From: Rotaria sordida
Taxonomy: Eukaryota; Rotifera; Eurotatoria; Philodinida; Philodinidae
NCBI GenBank assembly: GCA_905250125.1
Contig: CAJNOL010000630.1
Span: forward strand, 53,229-117,228
Reading direction: 5' to 3'
Length of the DNA: 64,000 nucleotides
Made by a program: the position numbers and the translations under genes. Positions 11,820 to 24,300 of the stretch are shown piece after piece (the first letter of the stretch is position 1; each line of letters opens with the position of its first letter). The notes below the pieces were generated by a model. It did no database searches, was not told the origin of the DNA, and saw only the letters and a list, made by a program, of their open reading frames with translations.

Positions 11820-13421
11820 AAAAATGCAGTTCAAAACAAACAAAGCTTCAAAATTTCGTGGAAAGTTCTGTGAAAAAAAAAGGAAAATGTTCATAGTAAG
11901 TGTCAGAACGTTCAGAAATATTTGACTTCCCCTTCCTCTTCACCGAGATGGAAACACCAGAGATTTCAGTCTTGAGGCTCTGAGAGTATTGTGAAGTGTT
12001 TAATCTACAACTTTTATGAAATACGATTTAAAATGAGTGTTGAAATATAGGATAGAAACTGGAATCCCTCGCTCTCCACAGACACGACAAACATAACTAT
12101 AGAATCGTCACAAACTGTGACAGATGCCTGAGCAACGTTACTCCATCTCCATCCTACCTCGCAAATCGCAATAGGCCTTGTTAATATAAGGTGACAGACT
12201 TTATATGAACAGCGTCTCGTTATTTTATATGAATTACTTCATTATTGCATTTTTGAAGGATTAAATAAAAGGATAGTGTAGAAATGTGTCTCAAATCTGG
12301 ACGTTCTTTTAGGATGATTCTATATTTCAATATATAGCTGATAGAATAGATGGTTGAATATGATTGATCAAGACTGATCGGATTATTTAATTGTACATTT
12401 TTTCAATTGAAATGAACATAAACAAAATAAGAATAATCATTTATTTTCAATCTATTAATAGAGAAATTTATGAGTAATTTTATTTTGAAAATAGATTGTA
12501 CATCTATACATATATTTTGGAAGAAAAACTTTGAAAATCTTTGACTATTGTATATTCTCTACAAAAGTGCTATGAGACAATAATGAGTACGATAAGAAAA
12601 CTTCTGGAAACCCCTGATTGTCTCTTAAAATCTTAAACAATCATCATACGATTCAATGAGTTAAAATATCGGTAAGTCAGATATCATATTTCGATAACAA
12701 ACAAGAAAAACAAAGTGGTATCTCATATAACAATTCAAAAGTGACACCTGTAAGAAAGATCTTGACAGAATGATCACTTTTCATGAATATTTATTGAATG
12801 TGTATTTTGATATATAAGGTCATAAGGGTCACAAGTTGATCATCTTCAACTCATACATATATATCGTCTATTGAAATCTAGGAATTTGTAGAGTTCACCA
12901 GTGTTTATCCATTGAAATTTAGTTTGTCTTAGTAAGTGGCAACTAAAAAAACAATGCTTTTTTTGATTAGGTTTTTTTATTGATATTCCATAGTCTTCAA
13001 GTTTTATGTGGGTCTATAGAAGATATGTAAAGTATAAATATATGATACTATTAAATTTTGTTGATTTATCCTCCAAGCAAAAAAATGAAACCTATTTTTG
13101 ACCTATTTATTCCCTATGGTAGAATAATAGCTGTCTTCTCTTGAAATTTAACACTCCAAAAAAACTAAAATGTTATTTCGCTTGTTCATAGAGATCCTTT
13201 CGAAAATCATTTATTGATGTTGACGCAGAAGAAGTCATCATTGCATACATTACAGTATGAATTAGTGTAAATGAATATTCTGTCTAGGGAAAAAATGAAG
13301 ATGCATGTTATGCTTTCTCAATGTAAACGAAACTTGAAATTTATTTCTAAATAAAAGAAAATTATTTTGTAATTTTGGGCCTAATTAAAAACGAACTTTG
13401 CTTGTGACATGTATATGAGTA
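11820..13421. other. Gene-poor intergenic stretch
   Basis: No supported gene. A segment at about 12060-12230 is less AT-rich than its surroundings but has no long frame. A short coding-like run lies at about 13197-13259 on the plus strand but is too short to call. Confidence 0.4.
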
Positions 13422-14440
13422 AATTACAACTTTTTAGTACGATTAAGATTTTAGCCGTATTCGGCTAATAACTTTCGTTCCCATTGATCGATTTGGACAA
13501 TTTTTTTATATATTACTTCACTCTGTGTGTCCCACATCCACACAAAACTTCAGCCTTGTAGTTTATATGATCGATGACTTATAAGAGACAGATTACAAAA
13601 AAAAAACCGTCATTTTGCGGTGGCATGTGTAAAGAAAAGAAAACTTTCTGTGTACGATAAAACAAGAGAAAAAGGATGTATATAGTATAGTTTATACAGC
13701 ATTCAACGCTCTATCAAAATATGTAGTTGATTTAAATTTTATTCATTCTTTATTTGCTTCTCTAATGTCCACATTGTTTGACAGACACTTGTATGTATTG
13801 GTGCGAAGTGGCACAAACTCAATTCTATATCTCTCTGCGATAAAGCTGTCGGCGCGTAAGCCATATAAGAAGAGAGAGAGAACTCTTGCAGTAACAAGCT
13901 AGCAACAATAAGTTCTCTCTTATCAATTTTATTTCAGAGAAAAACTGATAATATTTACTAAAGAAAAGGTCATTATACTTTGTAGAGTAGCACTTCGAAA
14001 ATTGTCTACTCTATAAGTTTTCAATGAGTTATTCTATGTGGTTCAAGTTTTTACAGTAGATGTAAAACAAAATATTATATAAGTAGTGAGAATTTCAGCT
14101 CTTGATCTTGTACCATTCAGGAGATATTATGTTATACTGCAAAATGTAGAGTGACGTTTTTTTGCTGCAGATATTTTCAATCGAACTCATTCGAGACACT
14201 CTATCCTTCATATAAAGCTGGAAAATGACTCGAACTTTTTCAATGAGTAAAGCCACTTTTATTATTGAATTAAGCAGAAATAAAAGTGTACAACACATAT
14301 TTTTCATCATATTCAGTGAAGTGTTGGGAAACTTTTTCCCCCTTAACACAGACGTAGAGCATAATAAGCTTAGAAATTGTTTCAGTTTGTTTTCAGTTCT
14401 TCATGTCAATCGTATCAAAAAAAGTTGCAATTCAATCATA
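13422..14440. repeat. TIR element, short copy (family shared with 56145-58006)
   Basis: The ends are inverted: ATTACAACTTTTTAGTACG at the left and its near reverse complement (AAAGTTGCAATTCAATCAT) at the right. Both ends, with about 120 bases of adjoining sequence, match the two ends of the element at 56145-58006 (left: GTACGATTAAGATTTTAGC; right: AGTGTTGGGAA followed by an AGACGTAGARCATAATAA block). The interiors differ. The small open frames at 14095-14443 belong to it. It is non-autonomous: no transposase domain is seen. Confidence 0.72.
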
Positions 14441-15409
14441 TAAAGCTGTTTTATTCTGATTGTTCAAACGAAAATGCAGTTTATTTCGATCTATTAATTT
14501 GTATTCCTTTCATATAATTCATTCAAGAAACATGACTGCATTTAATTAAAAATCTCAGAGAACAAAATCACGAAAGATATGAATTGATAAACTAGGAGTG
14601 AATCCGAAGACGATTTATATGAAATTATTTTTTTCTTCAAATAATGTCATACTCAAAGGGTTAAATGATGAGCAAAAGAAAACGAAATTGACTTCAATTG
14701 TTAATCATTGTTAACGTAATTCATACTAAATAAATAGAAAAGTTCAAATATCAACAACGTGTAGCCTTGATTAAATAAAAAAAAGGTATGTGGTTAAATA
14801 AGAATTTGAGAATATATCATAATACGACATCAAATATCAATATTTAAAACTACAACATCTCAATAGAATGTCGTTTAATAATTCATAACTAAATTTTAGT
14901 TGACATATTAAAAGAAAAACGAAATAAAGATTATATTGAAAATTTATTCAATTAAATATATACTATGAAAAATAAATACAACCTTTATAGATATATATAT
15001 ATATGCTTGAAAAAAAATTGAAAAATATTCCTCGTCAACATAATGTTTCTATTCAAAACATCAGGCAACAATGTGTTACCATGCTTTACATAATTCCATA
15101 TTGTACAAGGTAAGTATACGTCGATCATACTTACATACAGGTAATAGTAAAGAGAAATACAATAGAAATATTAAAAAAAAGTAAAGTGGTTATGCGACAG
15201 CGTGGCAAATAAACGTTAAACATAAGTGAATATTTGTTTATTCAATGAATTTTTCGTATGAAAAAAAAAAGAAAGAAAAGACATACAAAATTATGTTTCG
15301 TTAAAAAACAAAACGAACATTAATTTTTCTCTTTTACATTTATTACTAGAATGAAAATCAATGATTTATTTTCCAGAAAAATTTAAATAATAATTATTCA
15401 ATATTAATC
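14441..15409. other. Intergenic, upstream of the low-complexity protein gene
   Basis: No gene seen. Contains a short (AT)n run near 14990-15003. A pyrimidine-rich acceptor-like site (TTTATTTTCCAG, ending 15376) lies 33 bases before the next ATG and may be a spliced-leader or 5' UTR acceptor. Confidence 0.4.
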
Positions 15410-18400
15410 ATGAATCGTCCAAATGATAATAACAATAATAGATATTATGCTTATTTACCTCCAACAGGTCCACCATCATCTCGAAATTCTTCGTCAAATA
15501 GTATAAATCGTAATGCACATTATCAATATTATGATCCTCGTTTACGTGCTCGACAACAAACACAGCAAAATCTTTATGAAATTCAATATTCAAATAGAAG
15601 TCCTAATCGAAGTCCACCTTCTTTATATGGTTCGCCACGTAATCAATATTCTTATCAACTACCACCATTTCTTCAAGATTTACCATCATCATTATCAGCA
15701 AATACGATTGCTGATTTAGGTGAACCAATATCTATATTTGATGATATTAAACCATTAGAACAACGACGAGCAATTGTTGCTCCACCTTTACCATCAACAT
15801 ATGTACCACCAAATCCAAGTCAACGTCCATCTGTAAGTGATGTTCGTCTTGCAACGGCACACGTTTTGCGAGGACAATTATTAGATGATATTGAACGTAC
15901 AATAAATGATATTGATCGAGATTTAACCTCACTTGAACGACGACCTTCAGTGCAACGTTATATGCCACCTCGTTTTTCACCTATTATAGAATTAGATGTA
16001 AGAAATTTTCTTTTTATAACAATGAAAATAAGATTATTTCTTCTAGACTCAAGATGAAAATCTCTTTCGACAAACAACAAATACTAATAAACCAGTTAGT
16101 GTTCCAACAAGAAAACCTATTCCAATGATAACTTCACCTGTGAATAAAAGAATTCAACAGACATCAGCACATTCAACAACAACAAAAGAAAGAAATAGTG
16201 GTACTAGTAGTCAATTATGGCCAAATAAACCAAAACGTTTTTATGAAGTTATACCTAGTTTAACAAGTGATTCAAGAAAAACATCAAGACAATCGTCTGT
16301 TGGTCCACAACATGAACAAATTAAAATAACTGAAATACAATCACCACAATCACCACCAAAACTAATTGAGAAAAGTAAAGTTCATATGCCTATGTGTATT
16401 TTATTTTTCGTTTTTTTATTCTATGGAATAATTTTATTTATTTATTTTTCTAGATGTTTCATCATCAAAACTTCAATTACGTGGTCAATATCATTATGCA
16501 CCAGAAGTTGAAGAAATTGAAATACTTCCAAATGATCCAGAAAATATTGATCATAAATCTAGATTAGATGAAATGCAAGGAACAAGTCCTTATGAAACAT
16601 TAGACACGAATCAATTTCTTCGTGAATTATCGAATCCACCAGAAAGTCGTGCGATGATTTTTATTCCAGAATTTAGTGGTAATAGTCAAATAGGACATCA
16701 TGAACCTATTGAAGATTTAACTCAACATGATCAAATCGATAATACAAATATTGCTCGACCATTAACAGTTGATTCTTTCCATGATTTAAGACCAACTAAA
16801 GAATTAACTATTCAAGATACTCAATTACCTATTCAAACAACACCAGAAGTTCAAATCGAACCCGAAGTTAAATCTCAAAATATAATTACTCCGCATGAAA
16901 TACATTATGAAACTGAAATTGATTTAGAAAATCAAATTAATCCCATTATTTCAAAACCTATTCAACAACGACGGCCATCAACAAAAGTTTCAACGATAAC
17001 TCCAATTGCTACTGATGATCTTCAGGAAAAATCATCTTCGTTACAAATACCAACAATTGATCCTACTCTTGTTGCTGCTTCGTCTTCTTCTCCACGACCA
17101 CCACCACCAACTCCTCCTCCTCCTCCTCCCCTTCCTGCTCCTTCTTCTTCTTCTTCCTCTCCTCCTCCTCCTCCTCTTCCTGCTCCTCCTGCTTCTCCTT
17201 CTCCTCCTCCTGCAGATAACGATGCTAGTGGTCCTGTTGCATATTTCTTTAGTGATTTTGGAAATGAAGGCGAAGGTGAAGAAGATCTAGTATCAATTGA
17301 TGAAAGTAATTTTGCTGTGCCAACTGGTGCAGATATCATAGCTGATGATAGTGCCAATAATAGTTTAATGGGACAATCTCAAGCATCATTATTACATTTA
17401 CGTTCGGCGCACGTGCCACAACAGCAGCAGCAGCAGCAACAACAACAACAGCTTACCTCGGCAATGTCGTCAACTACAAAGAATAACAATGAGCATAGAA
17501 AAATAGAAGAAAATAAAGAAATAGAAAGCAAAGAAACCGATGCAACAAAAAAACGTATAACAACTACTACTTCAGTTTCACCGTCGTCGTCTTCATCACC
17601 AGAAAAAATCTTACCTTCTTCCACTATTGACGACATGCAAACTCAATTTACTAGAAAAAACAGTACAGGTAGCGACGATCATCATCGACAATCGTCAAGT
17701 AAAATGGCAAATACAGATGCAACTAATTCAAATATCGACGAACAAGAAAAACGTTTAAATAATTCACAAATTCGTCTTCGTTCATCATCATCATCAAAAT
17801 CTTATCATATGCATTCTCGCATTCAATCAGCAACATCGGAAAAACATGATGAACAAATTAAAAATAATAATGAAGAAATGCATAGATTATTATCATCATC
17901 ACGTCATACTACTCCATTAAAAAGTATCGATAATGAACATATTCAAACACCCGATAGAATTGATTCAGCTAATCAACGAATAAAATCATCATCGAAAACA
18001 TTATCACGTAATATGTCTAGAACTTCGACTCATACAAAAAATGATGAAGAAATAATACGTATTGATTCTGCAAGAAAAAGTTCATTACATAATCTCGATA
18101 GAGAAAATTCAACTATTAGTTCAAGAACAGTATCTCGTCAGCCATCGATGGCACCTAGTGAACGATCTCATACAAGTCAACGAAGACCTGCTTCATTACG
18201 TCCATCTTCTAATAATGATGAAGTAGGTCAATTAATTAATTCACATGATTATGTAAATAAAACACCAACAAATGAAAATGAACCAAATGCATTTTCAGCT
18301 GAAAGTGAACATTTTCTTTATAATGAACCACAAATATCATATGATCTTAATCAACGATTACCAAGTAATTATTCATTATCTAATCCTAGTGAATCTCGTC

Positions 18401-19964
18401 GTAGTTCAGCAGCAAGTTCAACACTTCCTGTTACACTTGGTTCACCTGATAATGACGATAATCAACCAAAAACATCAAGAACAACAACACCAAAGAAGAA
18501 AAATTCTGTTGCTTCAATTGATATGCCACCCGATCCAAATATAATTCTTACAACAACTGATGATCCAGATCCTAATGATCCATCAATAATAAATAGTACA
18601 ATACATTTACAAATATTATCCTCTCAACAACCTAATAATGATATATTTATTACAGAACGTAATGAACCTAGTCCATTAGAAAATATTGTACCAATACAAG
18701 AATTTCCAACTCGTATTCAATCTGTTGAATTACCAACCGAAGAAAATTTATATAAATCTTCATCTAATATACATCATAGTCCATCAGCTGAAATTGAACT
18801 CGTACCTGATAATGAATTGCCACCAATATCACCAGAAAATAGTATTCGTCTTCAATCTATTTCACCATCCAATCATGAACAAGATGAATTATTAGATCAA
18901 ATACCTTCACTATCTAAAATTGAATATCAACAAGAATCACCACGAGAAAGTCCTGTAGTTTCGTATCCAAAAACTCTTGAAGATTTAAAGCGTTCAACTT
19001 CTCCACCATTTCTATCATCAAATGAACATCAACAACAAGAACAAGATGAAAATAATCGATTACCAATAGTATCAACACCAACCAATGAAACAACAACAAC
19101 AAATGATTATTATAATAGAGAACAATTAAAACATAATGATACACATTCATCATTAAGTTCTCCACGTCGTAGTATATTGTCCGATACCAATCATACATCT
19201 GTTGAAGATGATGATACATTTGAACAACGATTAAATACACCATCAATATCTCCTCAAAATGAAAGAATTATATCTCCTCAAAATGAAAGATTTATATCTC
19301 CTGATTATGATGATAATATTGATAATAATCAATATGACATTTCAAAACAAACTTTAATATCATCACCAATAAAACAAATATTTCCTAATGAAAATCAACA
19401 ATATCCATCATCAGAAAAATCAAATTCAACAATACATGATAAATATCAACATCGTAACGATGAACATTTATATCGAAATGATATTCAACTTAGTTCAGCA
19501 TCAATTAAATTTACTAAAAGTCATTCTGCACGTTCATCATCATCATCACAAATTCGACCAATATCTAATGAAAAAGATCTTCCATCAATGACTCCAAGTC
19601 AACAACATTCAAAATTATCACTTCGAGTACGACAAAAAAAATCAAAACGAAAAAAATCAATTGATGATCAACAACTATTATCACCACAAATTGATGTAGG
19701 TATGCCTCGTGAGAGGCAAATAATAACACACAGTATTAATAATTAATATCAATTTAGACAGTTGATATAGATCAAATGAATAATGATGATGATATTTTGG
19801 AAAAAAAACCAAAACAACGACAATGTCGACGAGTATCATTTTCAAGTAGTATTGCACATTATCAAATGGAAGAACGAAAACTTCTAACAAATTGGCGTGA
19901 ACGTGTTGCTACTCTTTTAGCAAACAAAGTTCGTAGATATGTAGAATACTGGTTAAAAATATAA
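15410..19964 (+). CDS. Large Ser/Pro-rich low-complexity protein (possible MAP projection domain)
   Basis: Four exons, 15410-15997, 16047-16374, 16454-19699 and 19771-19964, give 1451 residues. The N-terminal 200 residues are Asn/Tyr/Pro-rich with a short helical stretch (DDIERTINDIDRDLTSLERR). The central part has a Pro/Ser tract (about 520-562), an 11-residue polyQ run (about 628-638) and many acidic and SPxx-like segments. The last exon is basic and helix-prone (RERVATLLANKVRRY). No enzymatic domain is visible; it should be largely disordered. An AATAAA at 20035-20040 supports polyadenylation after this stop. If the intron after 19699 is retained, the frame continues to an alternative stop at 19746. 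A GTAGAA donor at 19941 would instead splice in frame to the tau-like exons from 21397, making this the projection domain of a giant MAP. Function otherwise unknown. Confidence 0.8.
17419..17451 (+). repeat. CAG/CAA microsatellite coding polyQ
   Basis: Eleven consecutive Gln codons (mixed CAG and CAA) inside the third exon of the low-complexity protein. A few hundred bases upstream (about 17095-17215) is a CCT/TCT-type tract coding alternating Pro and Ser runs, which also opens a long spurious frame in another phase. Confidence 0.95.
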
Positions 19965-20469
19965 GACCAACGTATTTTATTTTATCTACAATATCAAGGA
20001 TTTAACTCAAATCCAAATAATAGTTTCACGAGTGAATAAAGTTCTCCCTATCAAATGCATTTTATGAGCGAAAATTTATAGATTGAGTTTGAGAGAAACA
20101 AACACGATAGTTTTCAAGTCCTAGAAGACTGTATAGAAATTTGTTTTGGAGAATGTCGTCTGAAAGAACACAAAATCCTGAATAAAATGTAAGCCCACGG
20201 AGTTAAAAAATAAAAAAAAATGACATTAAAATGATGAAATGGACAAAAAAGATTGCTACATTCAAATTCATTGATTAAAATAGACATTTTCATTAATTTC
20301 ATTGCATGATTTTGATTAAAAATGAAATTGACTGCATTTGCTTAATTAAAACGTCACTTTTCTTCAATGAATTTTAAAAAAACATCGATTTTTTTGTTCG
20401 TTTCATCATTAGAAATGCCTTGTTTTCGTGTTTTTGATATTAAATTTACGAAAGTTATGAAATTTTTTT
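19965..20469. other. Spacer between low-complexity and tau-like coding parts, left of foldback
   Basis: Contains a polyadenylation-type AATAAA at 20035-20040 and no supported exon. If the two coding parts are one gene this is intron sequence. Confidence 0.4.
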
Positions 20470-21180
20470 TTGAATTTTTGACTTCATGAGGAGTTATCGC
20501 ATTTCCTATGATCTTTCCTTAAGGGTACCTTCCTCGTTTTTGGTCATTTTTGGTTCTCGAAGAGGATGAGCTGATCTACATAAAATTTTTATCATAAATA
20601 GAACACCTAAAATAAGGAGATTCGTGTTCAAGCAAAAAATTCAGACAAGATTTTCCATAGGATCACATCGAATCTGCTTACAACTCCTGTCGAACTTTGT
20701 CCGAACGGACTGGAATTTCGATCACAGATACTTAGAAGTATTCTTCAGAGGTAAAATCAGCTGTTTTTATTTTTAATCTCCCTATCTGGATTGATAGAAT
20801 CCCTGAACGCCAACACTCTGGCTTTGGATTCGAACCTTTACGTGTTTCTTTCATAGAAAAAGAAGAAAGCGAAATTTTTTAAAAAGCATAAAATTACCTC
20901 TGAAATATAGTCTAAGGTATATCCAACGAAATTTTCAGTTCAATCGGACACGGCTAGACGGTGATCGTAAACAGGATTGATGCAGTCCTATGAAAAGCCT
21001 TGCTTAAAACATTTTTCTTTGAACACATGTCTTCTTATTTTAGGTGCTCTATCTATGGTAAGAATTTCATGCGAATCCATCATGACCTGTTCGAGAACGA
21101 GAAACGGCTAAAAACAAGGGTACCCTTAAGGAAAGATCATAGGAAATGCGGCCACTCTTCATTTTATGCAGAATTTTGCG
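20470..21180. repeat. Foldback element between the low-complexity and tau-like coding parts
   Basis: A perfect 32-base inverted repeat (20499-20530 and 21119-21150; contains CTTTCCTTAAGGGTACC) continues inward as an imperfect inverted repeat almost to the centre near 20825, with matching blocks such as ACACCTAAAATAAG and its partner near 21040. Outside the perfect block the arms continue more weakly for 20-30 bases. No coding capacity. Confidence 0.85.
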
Positions 21181-21396
21181 TTCTATAATATGATACTCTT
21201 CAAAATTAAGTTTTATAACCTTCTAAGATTTGAAAGCTATCATATTTGACATTTTCATCTGATAGAGAACTTCATTTGCTATTCAAACCATTATTTGAAT
21301 TTAAATTAAATGCTTGGTATCGTAGATGAAAAAAAATGAAACATACGTTGCTCTTATAGTTTTGATTAGTAATGTAATTTAAATGTTTAAATTCAG

Positions 21397-24300
21397 CATC
21401 GTCTAAATGAAAAATATGCTCATGTACAATCACGTGTTAATTCATTTGCTAATTTTGAGTATCAACCAAAAAGAATTAAGGTTATGCCTGTTAGAAAATT
21501 ACAACCAAAAGTATGTTTAAATTACGTATATTTTCGTGTAATAACACCAATTTATTTTCTTCTAGGTTATTGAAGTAAATGAATTATTTTTTTTTTTCTT
21601 TGAAAATATCATTTCTTTATCTTTGTATTAGCCAATAAATGTTGAAGAAAGCAAATTTGTAAAACGAAAAAAATTCAAAGTAAAACAAAAAAAAAAAGAA
21701 ATTTTAAAAATTCCATTATTTAATTTCATTTCATAAGATAAAAAAACCAAAACCTCGACCAGTAATATCCATTGAAGAGCTAACTGATGATGAACAACAA
21801 CAACCAATTCAGTCAGCAAAAGTATGTCGAATACATAAAAAAAACTTCATTATCGCTTGAATCAAAATATTTTTCATTCTTAGGATCCGGCACCTCAGTT
21901 ATTCGGACGACTTTGGTGCCTACCCGACGGAAGTCCGACAATTTTTCATGAACCTCTTGCATGGAATGCTGAGTCAAAATTGGGTGGTTATACATATGAA
22001 AATCTTGATTATGAACCACATCATAACGAATTCAAAGTATGAAAACTTTTTTTTATTTAAATTTCGGTTTTTCATTTTAAATAAAATTCTTGAAAAAAAT
22101 AAAGATTTTTAATAAAAAACCCAAATGGCATAGTGAATCAAAATTAGCAGAACTTCGAAAAGAACATAAACGCATTCGTCATCAACAACATCCTGTTCCA
22201 ACTAATGTATTACCAATAATACCTGATAGAGGTGAAGCATATGTTTATCAACAATCAAGTTTAGAACCTGGAATGGAAAGAAAAGTATATTTTTTTCTAA
22301 TACTAAAGTTGATCTTTTTATATCTAAAAAATAGATTTTTGATATACAAACTAACATTCAACAATCAGAATTAAGATTACAACAAAATTTTACAGATAAT
22401 CTATCACATCAATCTTATGGTTCAGCACCTTCGGAGATACCTGTAAGATTATTAATTGATTTAAACCATTTTGAATTCATTTATGTATTGTTTTAGATTT
22501 TTAATGAAAAACTCGTATGGACAAGAAAATCAAAAATAAAAGATGCAACATGGCAAAATATAAATTATCAACCAAAAAAATCCGAAGTTCAAGTAAAACA
22601 TTAAAAAAACATGAAATTCAAAAATTATTTGTTGTTTGCTTTTTTATTTAAGATTTTTCATAAATCAGTTCATTGGAATAGTGAACCTAAAATTCGAACA
22701 CGTTCACCATCAACAATTTATCCACTACGAACATCAATGAGTAATGTTCAAGTAAGAATATTCAACGAATATTATTTACATAAATATATTCTTTTTCATT
22801 GTTATTTTTTTTTTGAGATATTTGATGAAAAATTAAATTGGGATGCTCAAGCAAAAGTACATTGTTGGTCAGAAATTGATCTTCGTCAATTAACAAAAAA
22901 GAAAGCAATTTTTGCAGTATGTAGAAATGTTTTGTTTTTACTTCGAAAATATTTTTATTTTTAATTTAGCAATATCATGATCCAAAATGGAATGATATTG
23001 TAACACCTCGTGTTGATGCAACTAATTATAATTATTCAAGACTTTCGAATCGTGTTGAAGTATATGTTTATAACAATGAATAATCTTTTATTGGATATTC
23101 TTTTTTTTCATTTTAATAGATTTTCTCTGAACAACTTGCATGGGCAAAAGATTCAGAATTAAAAGATTATGTTTGGCAAAATTTTGATTATAAATCACAT
23201 CCACGAACTCGACAGGTAATCATTAACAAATAAACAAAAAAAAAGAAATAACATGGTTGCTACGTAAAATAAATTGTTGTTCACTATGTACATTTTTATT
23301 TGCATCACTTTAAACATTTTACTTGTCAATGATTACAAAAAATTTTCATATTTACAAAAGAAAATATATATGTTTGTATAGAAGAAAAAAAAAGAATTTG
23401 CCTTTTTATTGCAACTAGAGAAAAAAAACGCCTGTCAACTAATTTTGTTATAGTGCTCGATTGCGTGTGAAAGCATCATGCGTATAAAGCATACCTTTCA
23501 ATGTTGCTCACGGATCATTTTTTATTTTAAATGTATTCAAACAAAGCAAATACTCGTTTCTCGCTTGTTGTGTAGGTGTGTGTTTCATCAAGGAAAGAGA
23601 GACAGAAAGAGAGAAAAAATGAACTTTCTTCCCGTCTATTTAATTCTATCGTATTCGTTGTTCCATTTAACGTTTCTTTTTCTTGACAATCATTAGTTTA
23701 AAAAGTTAACAAAAAAACTATCGATCAACATTATAAACATATTATTGTTTTATATCAAGTCAAATTTGATTTGTTAGATATATTTATATTTATTTTAATA
23801 TTACAAATACTATAAGTAAACATACATACACATATATAATTATAGTAATTTGTTGTTTTCTTTTTAAAAATAATATCTATTCTATCTTTTTTGTTTTCGT
23901 GATTTTAGTCAAACAATCGACAACATTTACAAGATACTGATCAAGTGAGTAGGTTTTCTATTGTAATGCCTTCTTCTCCTATGAAATAATACAAGAGATT
24001 AATTTTAACGATGAGTCCGTTTTTTCATTTTTTGTAAATATTACTAAATAAAATAAAATCAAGATAACCTAATAAACTTAGGAAAGTGAAAAATTGGCGT
24101 TTGATCTACATCTTTCGAATATGTTCATGTTTCAGTTTCGACGTGTGAACGTATGTCATTTGAATTGTGAATGTGATGTGTTTCATTTGTTTTTTTTTTT
24201 TATTCTAGAGTCCAGCAAATAAACCAAAATGGAATGCAGTAAGCAAAGTACGCAGTGTCAATACAGTTTACAATCCAAATGCAACAAGTTCAACTACGGT

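Noticed and set aside
14095..14443. Open frames of 72-84 codons on both strands
   Set aside because: They fall in the TIR element end that is shared with the dynein-intron copy, where the frames are not conserved.
17022..17357. Gly/Glu-rich antisense frame of 111 codons
   Set aside because: It is the reverse image of the Pro/Ser tract of the low-complexity protein.
18914..19246. Minus-strand 110-codon frame and other minus-strand frames in 15408-19890
   Set aside because: Antisense shadows created by the biased codon use of the large exon.
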